From: Armatimonadota bacterium
Lineage (GTDB): Bacteria; Armatimonadota; DTGP01; JAKQQT01
DNA length: 64,000 nucleotides
Reading direction: 5' to 3'
Assembly (NCBI GenBank): GCA_036504095.1
Contig: DASXVS010000002.1
Span: 1-64,000 of the forward strand
Below the pieces are notes generated by a model, which worked only from the letters and a program-made list of their open reading frames with translations, did no database searches and had not been told where the DNA came from. Below are positions 50,568 to 60,218 of the stretch, piece after piece. The translations under genes were made by a program, and so were the position numbers. Each line of letters opens with the position of its first letter. Position 1 is the stretch's first letter.

Positions 50568-53500
50568 ATGAAAACCACCACGTTGTTCCTGTTGGGCGCG
50601 CTGTGTGTCGTCCCCGCTCGCGCCGCCGTTTGCCATAGTGATTCCGTTCGTGTTGATGCCGTGGGTGGCAGAATCCGCGTTTCGGTGAAGAGTGGAAAGG
50701 GGTGGCTGCCGGTCCTGGAGTCGGCCGCGTCTCGCGGCGGGGCGCGGATCAACACGCTGGAGTACACTTCGGCCGACGTGACCGTCCCGATGGTGTCTAT
50801 CTCGCGGCGACTCCCCGATGACGGCGCCGTTTACACTCACCTTCGGCCGGAAGGCAACCGCCTTCACGTTGAGACGACCGTCAATCTCAACCCCAACGGC
50901 CCGACGGATGTGGAGGCATTCGACGCCGGGTGGAATTTCCTGGGCGGAAAGCCGGACGCCACCTGGACGCCGAACCTGACGCCCAACCCGGACGAGGTCA
51001 TCGGCAGGCACGTTTTCCGCAGCCCCGCGGTGGTGGTCCAGCGCGGCAGGCTGGCGGCCGTCCTGCTGCCGCAACTGGATGGTGACCTGGGCGCTGTACC
51101 GCTGCCCCCAACCCTGGGCCTGGACGTGCGGGACCCGAAGGGCGCGCGCCTCGATTTCGACCTGCAGGAGCACAACGTGGTGCGCCACGTGTTCTGGCGG
51201 CACGAGACGGGTAAAACAACGCGCCACAGCGGCACGCGGGAGTTCCACTACTCGTACGACATCCTTCTGACCGCCAATGCCGAGCCCCGCCGGGCGTACC
51301 GCATGGCCACGCGATGGTGGGACCGGTTGATGACCGCCGATAATGTGCGCGCGCAATCCGTTCCGTGGGCACGTTACGCGGCGACGGGCATCGATCAATA
51401 TATGCTGCCGGTCATCTGGCGCCAGGGGGTAATGGACGGCGAAGTGGTGGGCGGGGCGACGATGAACTCCTGGGGCTATGCGAACGCGACGTGGTTCCAG
51501 TGCTGGTTCAATGACCTGCGTTCCGCGTACGGCACGTACCTGTGGGGGAAGCGCCTACAGCGTCCGGATCTGGTTGAGAAAGCCCGGCAGACCCGCCAGT
51601 TGCTGCTCCACAGCCCGCAGAAAGACGGGCTCTTCCCGGTGATCTACGATTGGGACAGCGCAACATGGCACCAGTTCACCGCCGGCGGCGGGCCGGATAT
51701 CTGCCACGTGGTGGACTGCGCTTGGGCCGCCTACTGGCTGCTGATGTGGGACCAGGACCTGGAGACGGACCCGGCCTCAATTGCCTTCGCTCGGCGGTTT
51801 GGCGACTACCTCGTGGCGAACCAAAAACCTGACGGCAACTTGCCGGCCTACGTCACGATGGCCACCATGCAGCCGACCACTCACCTCGCCGAAGGCGCCG
51901 AGTCGGCCGGGTGCGGCATGTTCCTGGCATTCCTGGGACGCGTGACGCACGAAGCGAAGTACACGGAGGCCGCGCGAAGGGTGGCGGCGTATGTGCGGCG
52001 GGACATCATACCGCGCAACAAGTGGTTCGACTATGAGACGTTCTACAGCTGCAGCGGCAAGCCCGAGACCTTCTACGACAGCATCACCGATCAGAACCCG
52101 CAGAACAATTTGAGCATCCATTGGGCCGCCGAGATGTTCCGCCAGTTGTACCTCGCCGGCCATAAGCCCGCCGATCTCAAGGAGGGCGAGGCGCTGATGG
52201 ACTACCTGAACCTATATCAGCAGTGCTGGTCGCCGCCCTGGATGACGTTCGAGGGCTACGGGGGCTATGGTGTCCAGAACACGGACGCAGAGTGGAACGA
52301 CGCACGCCAGGCGCAGTTCGCCTGCACGAACCTCGACTATTATGCGCTGACGGGGAAGGCGGCCTACCTGAATCGCGGAATCGCGGGCCTGCGCGCCGGG
52401 TTCGCGACGACGTATATGCCCGAGAACGCCCTCATCTCCCCGCTGGCCTACACCAAGAAACCAACCGGCCACGCCGATGAGAACTATGGCCACGGGGGGG
52501 TGAACGGGCCCGCCGGCCCCACCTCGTGGGACTGGGGAACGGGCAGCGCGCTGGCGAGTGTAGCCTACGCTCGGCAGAAATACGGCGACGTGTGGGTGGA
52601 CTGGAACACGAAGCAGGCGTTCGGCATCGATGGCGTTTCGGCAAGGCTCTCGGAAGATTTCCCTCAGATCACGCAACCGGGCGGGACGCATCCGAAGCTG
52701 ATCATCGGGTCCGGCGTCCGGACCGTTTCGCCAGTCGTCGTGAAGGGCAAGGGCAAGCCACGCGCGGACGTGCTGATAAATGGGAAGCCGGTGAAACTGA
52801 ACGCGTACCAATGGAAGAACGGCTTCACGGTGACACCGGCCGTCGGTGCGGTGGTCCACCACCTTGCGCCGGTATCTCTGACGGCGGACAACGCCGTCAT
52901 CCGCTACGAGGTATGGCCGCTGAAGGGCGCCAAACCGCGCCGGGTCGTCTCGTCCGTCTCGCCGGGACATATCGGGCTGACCGCGAAGGTGACCAAAGTC
53001 GCGGACGGCACGTTTGAGGCGCGTTGGGATGCGGCCTCGTTCAAGCCGAGTACCCAGACGCTGACGTACCAGTTCAACGACGACAACGGCCGCGTGCTGG
53101 GGCCGTTCCGCGTGCCGGTGGTGCGGTTCGGCCAGGAGACGCCGCTGTGGAGCGATGATTTCGCGGGACCGGCGGCCCTCGGGCAGGTTGGCATGGACCC
53201 GGGACCGGACTGGACCGTCCTCAAGCCGGCGCCCGGACCAACTCTCTCTGTGAGTATGGGCCTCCGCCTGACCATACCGGCAACCCAGGCCTATGACCTC
53301 TGGAACAACGCATGGGACGGGCCGAGGGTGATGCGAAAGGCGCCGGAAGGCGATTGGTCGTACACCGTCACGATGGAGGTCCCGGGCATCCGAGGCGACG
53401 GGCAGGCGGGGCTGGCGGTCGGGCTAGGGTCCGGGGCCTACGCCATGTTCGGTCCGTTCCAGGGGACATCCATAGCGCTGGAGGCCAGCGGGCGCAACGG

Positions 53501-53729
53501 CATGGGGTCGATTCCGCTACCGGCGCCTGGGACGAAGATCGAGCTGAGGGCGAGGCGGGCCGGCGACACGCTGTGGTTCGACTGCCGGCCGGACGGCGGG
53601 CGGTGGTCGGTCGCCGTGCCGCTGCGGGTTGAGGCTGCGCCCGGCGAGGTAGGCCTGTTCGCGAAGACGTGGCAGGCGATACCTTTGAGCGTTACGTTCA
53701 ACCGGGCGGCGATGGCAAAGCTCGACTGA
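50568..53729 (+). CDS. Large exported (alpha/alpha)6-barrel carbohydrate-active protein
   Basis: A 1053-residue secreted protein with a signal peptide (MKTTTLFLLGALCVVPARA). Residues of about 30-220 are beta-rich; about 270-700 look like an (alpha/alpha)6-barrel (repeated helices with LLHSPQKDGLFPVIYDWDSATWHQF, ADICHVVDCAWAAYW-like, QKPDGNLPAYVTMATMQPTTHLAEGAESAG). The last 190 residues (LWSDDFAGPAALG, WSYTVTMEVPGIRGDGQAGLAVGLG, DTLWFDCRPDGGRWS) resemble a concanavalin/DUF1349-like module. It is likely a polysaccharide-degrading enzyme, possibly related to GH127-like proteins. Exact family and substrate are not assigned. Confidence 0.75.
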   Translation: MKTTTLFLLGALCVVPARAAVCHSDSVRVDAVGGRIRVSVKSGKGWLPVLESAASRGGARINTLEYTSADVTVPMVSISRRLPDDGAVYTHLRPEGNRLHVETTVNLNPNGPTDVEAFDAGWNFLGGKPDATWTPNLTPNPDEVIGRHVFRSPAVVVQRGRLAAVLLPQLDGDLGAVPLPPTLGLDVRDPKGARLDFDLQEHNVVRHVFWRHETGKTTRHSGTREFHYSYDILLTANAEPRRAYRMATRWWDRLMTADNVRAQSVPWARYAATGIDQYMLPVIWRQGVMDGEVVGGATMNSWGYANATWFQCWFNDLRSAYGTYLWGKRLQRPDLVEKARQTRQLLLHSPQKDGLFPVIYDWDSATWHQFTAGGGPDICHVVDCAWAAYWLLMWDQDLETDPASIAFARRFGDYLVANQKPDGNLPAYVTMATMQPTTHLAEGAESAGCGMFLAFLGRVTHEAKYTEAARRVAAYVRRDIIPRNKWFDYETFYSCSGKPETFYDSITDQNPQNNLSIHWAAEMFRQLYLAGHKPADLKEGEALMDYLNLYQQCWSPPWMTFEGYGGYGVQNTDAEWNDARQAQFACTNLDYYALTGKAAYLNRGIAGLRAGFATTYMPENALISPLAYTKKPTGHADENYGHGGVNGPAGPTSWDWGTGSALASVAYARQKYGDVWVDWNTKQAFGIDGVSARLSEDFPQITQPGGTHPKLIIGSGVRTVSPVVVKGKGKPRADVLINGKPVKLNAYQWKNGFTVTPAVGAVVHHLAPVSLTADNAVIRYEVWPLKGAKPRRVVSSVSPGHIGLTAKVTKVADGTFEARWDAASFKPSTQTLTYQFNDDNGRVLGPFRVPVVRFGQETPLWSDDFAGPAALGQVGMDPGPDWTVLKPAPGPTLSVSMGLRLTIPATQAYDLWNNAWDGPRVMRKAPEGDWSYTVTMEVPGIRGDGQAGLAVGLGSGAYAMFGPFQGTSIALEASGRNGMGSIPLPAPGTKIELRARRAGDTLWFDCRPDGGRWSVAVPLRVEAAPGEVGLFAKTWQAIPLSVTFNRAAMAKLD

Positions 53730-53860
53730 ACCGTCGAGTCCGGCACTCAGGCCAGTGCGGACTTGGCACGGTGGGCGCCCATTGTGTGTGTATGCTAACA
53801 TAGCAGCCATGGGTGCGGCCCGCACGGACCGCTTATGCCCCCACCGGAGGGAGGTATGCG

Positions 53861-55018
53861 ATGTGCAGTCGTTTCTTTCCGCAGCCTTGGACCGTCGTGC
53901 CGGTGCTGCTACTTGGCATCATTCCTATACGGATCGAGGCCCAGACGCCTCAATGGAAACGCGTCTCGTTGACCGGCCCGCGCTCGCGGGACGGGTCCGC
54001 AATGGCCTACGACATCGCGCGAGGCCGTACCGTCCTTTTCGGCGGTCACTATTATGACACCGCCCACCGCTATCTTAGTGATACGTGGGAGTGGGACGGC
54101 ACGACTTGGACGCAGGTAGCTTCCACTGGCCCCCCCGCGCGGTCCGATCTGGCGATGGCGTACGATAGCGCGAGGCATAAGGTGGTCTTGTATGGCGGGT
54201 CTTTCTACGATACCGCAAATCGCTACCTGAATGACACTTGGGAATGGGACGGCTCAGTGTGGAAACAGGTTGCTGTGACCGGTCCCGGCCAGCGTGCAGA
54301 GCACTCGATGGCGTACCACCCCGGCCGGGGCAAGGTGATCCTGTTTTCTGGAACATCAGCCAGTGCTTCCCAACTGGCAGACACCTGGGAATTCAATGGG
54401 ACTGCCTGGGCGCAGCTGCCCCCGACCGGTCCATCCGCACGCCTGAGGAGCGCGATGGTGTACGACTCCATAAGGGGGCGTTTGGTCGTTTTCGGAGGAT
54501 ACCATTACTCCACGGCTTGGACCGACCTGGACGATACCTGGGAATGGGCGCCGGCCAGCGGGTGGACTGCAAAATACCCCAGCTCATCGCCCCCCGCCCG
54601 CAAGGCGCATGCGATGGTGTATGACTCGGCGCGCGGAAAGACTGTTCTATACGGCGGCAGCGCCTCGACCTCGCTTCTGGGTGATACGTGGGAATATGAC
54701 GGCACAACCTGGACCGAAGTAAACGTCACCGGCCCGTATCAACGCCACGGCCACGCCATGGCATTTGATTCGGCGCGGCAGACTGTGGTGCTTTTCGGAC
54801 CGGGAAACGACACGTGGGAGTACAGCGTGGTGGTCGCGCCATACACGCTGACGGATGTGCAACAAGCCATCCGCGCGGCCGGCGGCAAGATCGCTCTGAC
54901 CGCGGAACTCAAGGCGCGACTGAACCTTGTCACAACCGGCGCCTCCGCGACACGGGTGGATCTGGCCGATGCCGAGCGCATCGCGCGCAAGGTGACCGGG
55001 CTGGAACCGAATCCCTGA
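53861..55018 (+). CDS. Exported Kelch-repeat protein with dockerin-like tail
   Basis: A 385-residue protein with a signal peptide (MCSRFFPQPWTVVPVLLLGIIPIRIEA). Six Kelch-like blades repeat the pattern MAYDSARHKVVLYGG..NDTWEWDG..W (about residues 35-325), forming a propeller. The last 60 residues (LTDVQQAIRAAGGKIALTAE then RVDLADAERIARKVTGLEP) look like a dockerin-type module with a degenerate calcium loop, similar to the tail of the protein at 62316. GGAGGGAGG precedes the ATG at 53861. Confidence 0.85.
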   Translation: MCSRFFPQPWTVVPVLLLGIIPIRIEAQTPQWKRVSLTGPRSRDGSAMAYDIARGRTVLFGGHYYDTAHRYLSDTWEWDGTTWTQVASTGPPARSDLAMAYDSARHKVVLYGGSFYDTANRYLNDTWEWDGSVWKQVAVTGPGQRAEHSMAYHPGRGKVILFSGTSASASQLADTWEFNGTAWAQLPPTGPSARLRSAMVYDSIRGRLVVFGGYHYSTAWTDLDDTWEWAPASGWTAKYPSSSPPARKAHAMVYDSARGKTVLYGGSASTSLLGDTWEYDGTTWTEVNVTGPYQRHGHAMAFDSARQTVVLFGPGNDTWEYSVVVAPYTLTDVQQAIRAAGGKIALTAELKARLNLVTTGASATRVDLADAERIARKVTGLEPNP

Positions 55019-55196
55019 CTTTTCCAAACAGACTCGCAGCGGGCTCGGGTCGCCCCGCATTGTGTTGCACCTCTATGCCGCCGGCTTCACAGCGGAGGAC
55101 GCGGCGAGCATAGACTGAGGGCGTAACGGCCGGCACGATAACCAAACGTTCAGGCTGCGGGCGCCTGTCCGCGCCACACTGCGAGGAGCGAAAAAC

Positions 55197-56681
55197 ATGG
55201 ACAAGTCGAATTCGGTTGACCTTGAGGCGATTGCGCGTCAGGCGATGTTGGAGCGCGGATTCCGCACCGATTTTCCCCAGAAGGTGACGAACGAGACGGA
55301 GCGCGCCGCCGAACCGGATTTCAGCGCCGTCTCCGTGAAGGACCTTACCGGACTCCTCTGGTCGTCCATCGACAACGATGACTCGCGCGATCTGGACCAG
55401 ATCGAATACGTAGACCTGAGCGATCCGAAGCGGCCGCGCCTCTACGTCGCGATAGCCAACGTGAACCATTTTGTGCCGATCGGCTCCGCCACCGATGATG
55501 CGGCAAAGCAGAACACCACCTCCATATACACCGGAGTGCTTACTTTTCCGATGCTGCCGGAGCGCCTGTCCACCGATCTGAGTTCGCTCAACGAGGATGC
55601 AAAACGCCTCGCAGTGGTCATCGAGATGGAGATTCAGGGCGACGCGGTCGCCCGTTCCACCGTCTACCCCGCGGTCGTCCAGAACAAGGCCCAACTCACG
55701 TACACGGGCGTTGCGACGTTTCTGGAGGCCCGGACCGGAGCGATTTCGCCGGTGACGGAGGGGGTGCTGTCGAAGATCAATGCGAACCCCGCGCTTGCGG
55801 ATCAGCTCCGCGCTCAGGACGGCATCGCGCAAGCGCTTCGCGAAGCGCGCTTCGCCGCCGGCGCACTGGATTTCCAGACGCCGGAACTGCGGCCCATCCT
55901 GAACCCCGACGGCAGCATCGAACTGTCCGGCCACGAGCAGAACCACGCCACCGAGCTCATCGAGGAGTTCATGATCGCGTCAAACAAATCCGTTGCGGCG
56001 TACCTGGAATCGAAAGGCCTGCCGTGCATCCAGCGCGTGGTGCAGACCCCCAAGAACTGGCCGCGCATCGTAGCGCTCGCCGACCAGCACGGCTGGAACC
56101 TGCCCGCGGCCCCCGATGGAGAGGCATTGCAGGCGTTCCTCGCCGATCAGAGGAAGAAAGACCCCGACCGGTTTCCGGACCTTTCGCTGGCGGTCATCAA
56201 ACTGCTGGGGCGCGGCGAGTATGTGGTAAAGGCTCCCGGCGAATCCGGAGTCGGGCATTTCGGCATCGGCGCCGCGAACTACCTCCACGGCAGCGCGGCA
56301 AACAGGCGGTATCCGGACCTTGGTGACCAGCGGATCCTCCTGGCGTCATTCGCCGGAAAGGGCGCCCCCTATTCGGCCGGCCAGCTGGAATCCCTCGCCG
56401 GATGGTGCACACAACGCGAAGGGGACGCCAAAAAGGTGGAGCGCCAGGTCCACAAGAGCATCGCGGCCGTCGCGCTCGCCCCGCGCATCGGCGAGGTTTT
56501 CCCGGGTTTCATCACCGGCGCATCGGACAAGGGTGTGTACGTACGAATCGCCAACCCGCCCGTGGAAGGCCGCGTTGAGGGCAAGGGCGGCGGCCTGGAG
56601 GTGGGGCATAAAGTCCGCGTTCGACTGACCCACACCGATCCGTACCGGGGTTACATCGACTTCGAAGTAGTGGACCGGTGA
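55197..56681 (+). CDS. RNB-domain ribonuclease (RNase II/R family) with S1 domain
   Basis: A 494-residue 3'-5' exoribonuclease-like protein. The RNB active site is [17 protein letters not shown], with the four aspartates intact, followed by [29 protein letters not shown] and [18 protein letters not shown]. The C-terminal [25 protein letters not shown] is an S1 domain. It lacks the N-terminal cold-shock domains of RNase R, so it is short. Its stop codon lies in the hairpin at 56674. Confidence 0.9.
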   Translation: MDKSNSVDLEAIARQAMLERGFRTDFPQKVTNETERAAEPDFSAVSVKDLTGLLWSSIDNDDSRDLDQIEYVDLSDPKRPRLYVAIANVNHFVPIGSATDDAAKQNTTSIYTGVLTFPMLPERLSTDLSSLNEDAKRLAVVIEMEIQGDAVARSTVYPAVVQNKAQLTYTGVATFLEARTGAISPVTEGVLSKINANPALADQLRAQDGIAQALREARFAAGALDFQTPELRPILNPDGSIELSGHEQNHATELIEEFMIASNKSVAAYLESKGLPCIQRVVQTPKNWPRIVALADQHGWNLPAAPDGEALQAFLADQRKKDPDRFPDLSLAVIKLLGRGEYVVKAPGESGVGHFGIGAANYLHGSAANRRYPDLGDQRILLASFAGKGAPYSAGQLESLAGWCTQREGDAKKVERQVHKSIAAVALAPRIGEVFPGFITGASDKGVYVRIANPPVEGRVEGKGGGLEVGHKVRVRLTHTDPYRGYIDFEVVDR

Positions 56682-56762
56682 ACAGGAGATAGGGAAATGA
56701 GGAAATGGTGAGCATTAACCCGTTTCCCCATTTCCTCATTTCCCTATCTCCTGTTCACCGGT
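56674..56762. repeat. 35-bp perfect stem between convergent genes (GAAATGAG type)
   Basis: Arms 56674-56708 and 56728-56762 are exact complements over 35 bases with a 19-base loop. The left arm begins ACCGGTGAACAGG and includes the RNB stop codon; the right arm ends four bases before the stop of the convergent gene. The GAGGAAATG word is shared with 39160-39216. It can act as a bidirectional terminator. Confidence 0.93.
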
Positions 56763-56766
56763 GTCC

Positions 56767-57426
56767 CTATCTGGGCGCAGGCGGGGGAGGCGTCTTGGCC
56801 AGTAGGTCCTTGAGTTTGTCCCTCTGCGCGGGCGTGAGCACCCCGAGGATGCTTTCGCGCAGCGCCTTCTCGATAGCCTGCAGTTTCACGCGCTTGTCGG
56901 CGGGTCCCATATTGGACTCGCGGACGATCTTAACCTTGGCCTCGGCGTCCATGATGAAGCCTCGGATCTGGGACCGCTGGGCAGGCGCCAGGCCCAATTG
57001 CCCTAGAAGTGCCCTGATGCGGGCGAGCATTCGCCCTGGGCCGACCATGCCACCGGCGGCCATCAGGCGGCGGGCCCTGGCCTTCTGCTCCGGAGTCAGG
57101 ATGCCCATAATGCTTTCGCGCAGCGCCTTAACGATCGCCTGCATCTCCGTGCGCCTCTGGACCGGCGTCAGGCTGGTATTGTCGCGGACGGTTTTCGCCT
57201 TGGCCTGTGCATCACTGAGAAAGCCCTTTACCTGCCCCTTCTGTGCCTCTGTAAGGTTCAGTTGGCTTAGCACAAACGCCAGCCTGCCGAGCAACGGGTT
57301 GCGCAGAATGGGCCCGCCGCCCACAATCGGGCGCTGCGGAGTGCCCTGGGAATGCGCGGGAACCGCGCACCCAACTGCAAGGAACCCCGCCGCGCCTGCG
57401 GCCAGCATCCACTTCGATATTGCCAT
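56767..57426 (-). CDS. Exported Spy/CpxP-like protein, two repeats
   Basis: A 219-residue protein with a signal peptide (MAISKWMLAAGAAGFLAVGC), possibly a lipoprotein if the AVGC site is used. Two helical repeats match each other: LNLTEAQKGQVKGFLSDAQAKAKTVRDNTSLTP..LTPEQKARARR and LGLAPAQRSQIRGFIMDAEAKVKIVRESNMGP..LTPAQRDKLKD. The LT-x-x-Q helices resemble periplasmic Spy/CpxP chaperones. A Pro-rich tail ends the protein. Role in envelope stress is inferred. Confidence 0.82.
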   Translation of the reverse strand: MAISKWMLAAGAAGFLAVGCAVPAHSQGTPQRPIVGGGPILRNPLLGRLAFVLSQLNLTEAQKGQVKGFLSDAQAKAKTVRDNTSLTPVQRRTEMQAIVKALRESIMGILTPEQKARARRLMAAGGMVGPGRMLARIRALLGQLGLAPAQRSQIRGFIMDAEAKVKIVRESNMGPADKRVKLQAIEKALRESILGVLTPAQRDKLKDLLAKTPPPPAPR

Positions 57427-57610
57427 CGGTATCTCCTTTCACGGGCGTATCTTCGCCCCTTCCGCAACTAAGACGGAGCATGCCTGGTTGGGGTCGCGCG
57501 ACGCTTGAAAATTGAGAGTTGAAGCCTGAGAATTGGGATTCGGGTCTCAATCCTCAATTCCCGGTTCTCGAGTCTGCTTTCTGCCCCATAATGGAACAGG
57601 AGGTTCGATA

Positions 57611-58588
57611 GTGCTCAAATGGTTCAACAAAGTCGCCCAGGTCCTTCTGGCGCGACCGGAAATAGACGCGGAGTTGTGGGAAGAACTGGAAGAGGCCCTC
57701 ATCGGAGGGGACGTTTCCGCCGCGCTGGCAACGCGCATGCTCACCGATCTGGAGCGCCGCTGCCTCACGGAGCTCTGGCCTGACCGCACAGCGCTTCTCG
57801 GCGCGTTTCGCGAGGAGGTCGCCAAACTCCTTGCGGACGATCGCCCCGGATTGGCCTTCGCCTCCGACGGTCCCTCGGTCTACCTCCTGGTTGGAGTGAA
57901 CGGCACCGGGAAGACGACCAGCGCCGCGAAACTCGCGTGGGACCTGAAGAAGCAGGGCAAAAGCGTGCTGTTGGCCGCCGCGGACACGTTCCGGGCCGCC
58001 GCCATCGACCAGCTCGATGTGTGGGCGCAGCGGGCAGGCGTTGACATAGTGAAGCATCAGCCTGACTCCGATCCCGGGGCCGTTGTCTTCGACGCCATCG
58101 TCGCTGCCCGCGCTCGCGGCACGGATGTGGTTATCGCGGACACAGCCGGCCGTCTGCACAACAAGGCGAACCTGATGCAGGAACTGGCCAAGATCGGCCG
58201 CGTGACGAGCAAGGCGCTGGGGCGTCCGGCGGACGAGACGCTGCTCGTACTGGACGCTACCACCGGGCAGAACGCCATCAGCCAGGCTAAGCTTTTCGGC
58301 GAAGCCACCCCGCTCACCGGCGTGATCCTGACAAAAATGGACGGCACCGCGAAAGGCGGAGTCGTGCTGACGTTGGCCGAGGAGATGAAACTCCCGGTGA
58401 AGTTCATCGGCATGGGGGAGAAGATCTCGGACCTGATGCCGTTCGACCCCGCGGATTTCGCCGATGCGTTGTTCAGATCGGACGAGGAGGCGGGCGCACC
58501 CAGTCGCGCGGGCGTCTCGCCCGCGGCTCCCGCGGAATCAGAAGCGGAGCCTGAAGCGACAGGCTGGCGGCGCTTCTTCCGACGCTGA
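57611..58588 (+). CDS. ftsY: SRP receptor FtsY (NG domain only)
   Basis: A 325-residue SRP receptor GTPase. The N domain (LWEELEEALIGGDVSAALATRML) leads to G1 GVNGTGKTT (95-103), AADTFRAAAIDQL, DTAGRLHNKANLMQEL and TKMDGTAKGG. It lacks the acidic membrane-targeting A domain of E. coli FtsY. The start is GTG behind AGGAGG. Near the C terminus residues 298-307 (SRAGVSPAAP) translate a copy of the dispersed GC element. Confidence 0.96.
   Translation: MLKWFNKVAQVLLARPEIDAELWEELEEALIGGDVSAALATRMLTDLERRCLTELWPDRTALLGAFREEVAKLLADDRPGLAFASDGPSVYLLVGVNGTGKTTSAAKLAWDLKKQGKSVLLAAADTFRAAAIDQLDVWAQRAGVDIVKHQPDSDPGAVVFDAIVAARARGTDVVIADTAGRLHNKANLMQELAKIGRVTSKALGRPADETLLVLDATTGQNAISQAKLFGEATPLTGVILTKMDGTAKGGVVLTLAEEMKLPVKFIGMGEKISDLMPFDPADFADALFRSDEEAGAPSRAGVSPAAPAESEAEPEATGWRRFFRR
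58503..58530. repeat. Dispersed GC hairpin element inside ftsY
   Basis: GCGCGGGCGTCTCGCCCGC (58506-58524) is the element found in gaps at 26173, 34357 and 62205. It is in frame in the poorly conserved C-terminal tail of FtsY. Confidence 0.75.
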
Positions 58589-58603
58589 GAGGATGGTCTC
58601 GCC

Positions 58604-59443
58604 ATGCGGCTCATCGAGTTGAAAACTGGTATCGCAGTTTTGTGCACCGCGCTGACCACGTTCACCGCGACGGCCGAGCCTCCGCGTGCCGCGCGATCGG
58701 TGCACCTGCTCTACCCAGCGCCCGAGGTTACGGCGTTCTATCTGGAACTGACCGTCCAGAAATCGGTTCCCGGCAGCTACTTCATGGCTTGCGGCTTCTC
58801 CCACGGGTACTTCGGCATCCAGGAACAGAGCAGTGGGAAGAAGGTCGTGATCTTCTCGGTGTGGGATCCTTCGAAGGGTGATGACGCGAACGCCGTACCG
58901 CTGGAACAGCGCGTGGAGATTCCTTTCAATGCGGACGATGTGGTCGTAAGGCGTTTCGGGGGGGAAGGAACCGGCGGCCAGAGTTTCTATGAATTTGACT
59001 GGAAGCCGGGCGAGGTCTACCGGTTCATGGTCCGATCCACGGTCACCGGGAAAAAGACGGCCTTCGCCGCCTATTTCCGAGCACCGGGATCGAAGGCGTG
59101 GAAGCACCTCGCCACGTTCCGGACCTCGACCGGCGGCGACAACCTCACGGGCCTTTACTCGTTCATCGAGGATTTCCGCCGGGACACTAAAAGCGCTAAC
59201 GAGACTCGGCGGGCCGCGTTTGGCAATGGCTGGGTACAGATCACCGGAGGCAAGTGGCAGCCGCTCACAAAAGCGGTTTTCTCGGCGTCCGGGAGCGAAT
59301 GGGAGGCCCGGGACGCGATTTGCGCCGGGGTCGCGTCCGGCCGCTTCTACCTTCAAACCGGCGGAAACACGGTAATGGCATCGCCGATCGGAACGCAGTT
59401 CAACCTGCCACCTGCAAAGCGAGCCCCATCAGGCCTCGAGTAA
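58604..59443 (+). CDS. Exported DUF3472-family protein
   Basis: A 279-residue secreted protein with a signal peptide (to about residue 24, ATAEP). The block SVPGSYFMACGFSHGYFGIQEQSSGKKVVIFSVWD and later GGEGTGGQSFYEFDWKPGEVYRFMV with LTGLYSFIEDFRRD are typical of DUF3472. Family function is unknown; a carbohydrate-binding beta-sandwich is plausible. It starts 15 bases after ftsY. Confidence 0.82.
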   Translation: MRLIELKTGIAVLCTALTTFTATAEPPRAARSVHLLYPAPEVTAFYLELTVQKSVPGSYFMACGFSHGYFGIQEQSSGKKVVIFSVWDPSKGDDANAVPLEQRVEIPFNADDVVVRRFGGEGTGGQSFYEFDWKPGEVYRFMVRSTVTGKKTAFAAYFRAPGSKAWKHLATFRTSTGGDNLTGLYSFIEDFRRDTKSANETRRAAFGNGWVQITGGKWQPLTKAVFSASGSEWEARDAICAGVASGRFYLQTGGNTVMASPIGTQFNLPPAKRAPSGLE

Positions 59444-59491
59444 GACACGAAGACACGAGGAATCATGTCTTCGTGTCTTTGTGTCTTTATG
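59442..59491. repeat. Tandem-word hairpin between convergent genes (GACACGAA type)
   Basis: Left part AAGACACGAAGACACGA and right part TGTCTTCGTGTCTTTGTG then TCTT pair around a seven-base loop. It begins within the stop codon of the DUF3472 gene and ends seven bases before the prepilin gene, and probably terminates both. Confidence 0.85.
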
Positions 59492-59497
59492 GTTAGT

Positions 59498-59989
59498 CTA
59501 CTGCAACGGGGGAGAAATGGATGACACGCTTGCGTCGACCTCCATCCGTATAATCCCGCTCTGGTCCACGTAGAAACTGCGGTCGCCGGAGTTGCCCTGC
59601 ATGGATGCAGTCGCGGTGAAGGCGTAAGTATTCACGCCGGGGACTCCGTTCACCATGAAATCGTAACCGCTCTTCGATCCATTGGCAACCGTTTCATCCA
59701 CCAGTCCGGCCGCGCGCAATCGTTGAAGCGAAGGGGCGTAACAGGGCGGATTCTGACGGGGGCGGTAGAGTTCCTGCGCGTCCGACAACTGGCGCAGGCA
59801 CGCCACGGCGCTTGTCTCGTCCGCCGCCTTTCGCGAAACCTTGATGCTCGGGAGCGCCATGGCGGCGAGCACCATGATTGTCTCGATGACGATCAGCAGT
59901 TCGATGAGGGTGAACGCCAGCGAACGCTTGCGCGACCTTGTCCGCCGACGCGGATCAGCGCACACCCGGGCCTTGCTTGTTCTGTCCAT
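59498..59989 (-). CDS. Type IV prepilin-like protein
   Basis: A 163-residue pseudopilin. After a basic leader (RRRTRSRKRSLA) the class III signal helix is FTLIELLIVIETIMVLAAMALP, with Ala rather than Gly before the cleavage point. The short head domain ends in SGIIRMEVDASVSS. AGGAAGG precedes the ATG at 59989. It may be a minor pilin used by the Pil machinery at 42-47 kb, although it is far from it. Confidence 0.85.
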   Translation of the reverse strand: MDRTSKARVCADPRRRTRSRKRSLAFTLIELLIVIETIMVLAAMALPSIKVSRKAADETSAVACLRQLSDAQELYRPRQNPPCYAPSLQRLRAAGLVDETVANGSKSGYDFMVNGVPGVNTYAFTATASMQGNSGDRSFYVDQSGIIRMEVDASVSSISPPLQ

Positions 59990-60218
59990 ACGCCTTCCTG
60001 CCTCCCACGCAGTCCGTCCCAGCGCGGCTGTTTCGCCGCGCGCGTTATCCATAACCCTTGTTCCACATCCGGCAGGGTGGATTTCACCATGGAATTGGAT
60101 AAACGATTAAGAAGTGTCGAGGCGGAACGGCCGCGAGGTCGGCGCCTGCTCCCAACTGACGTTCGCCGCCAGGGGTTGGGACACGCGAAAGCCGCCAGAA
60201 TCTGCAAGGAGTGCAATC

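Noticed and set aside
53764-53800. TTGGCA and TATGCT as a promoter for the Kelch gene
   Set aside because: Spacer of about 22 bases is too long and no extended -10 fits well.
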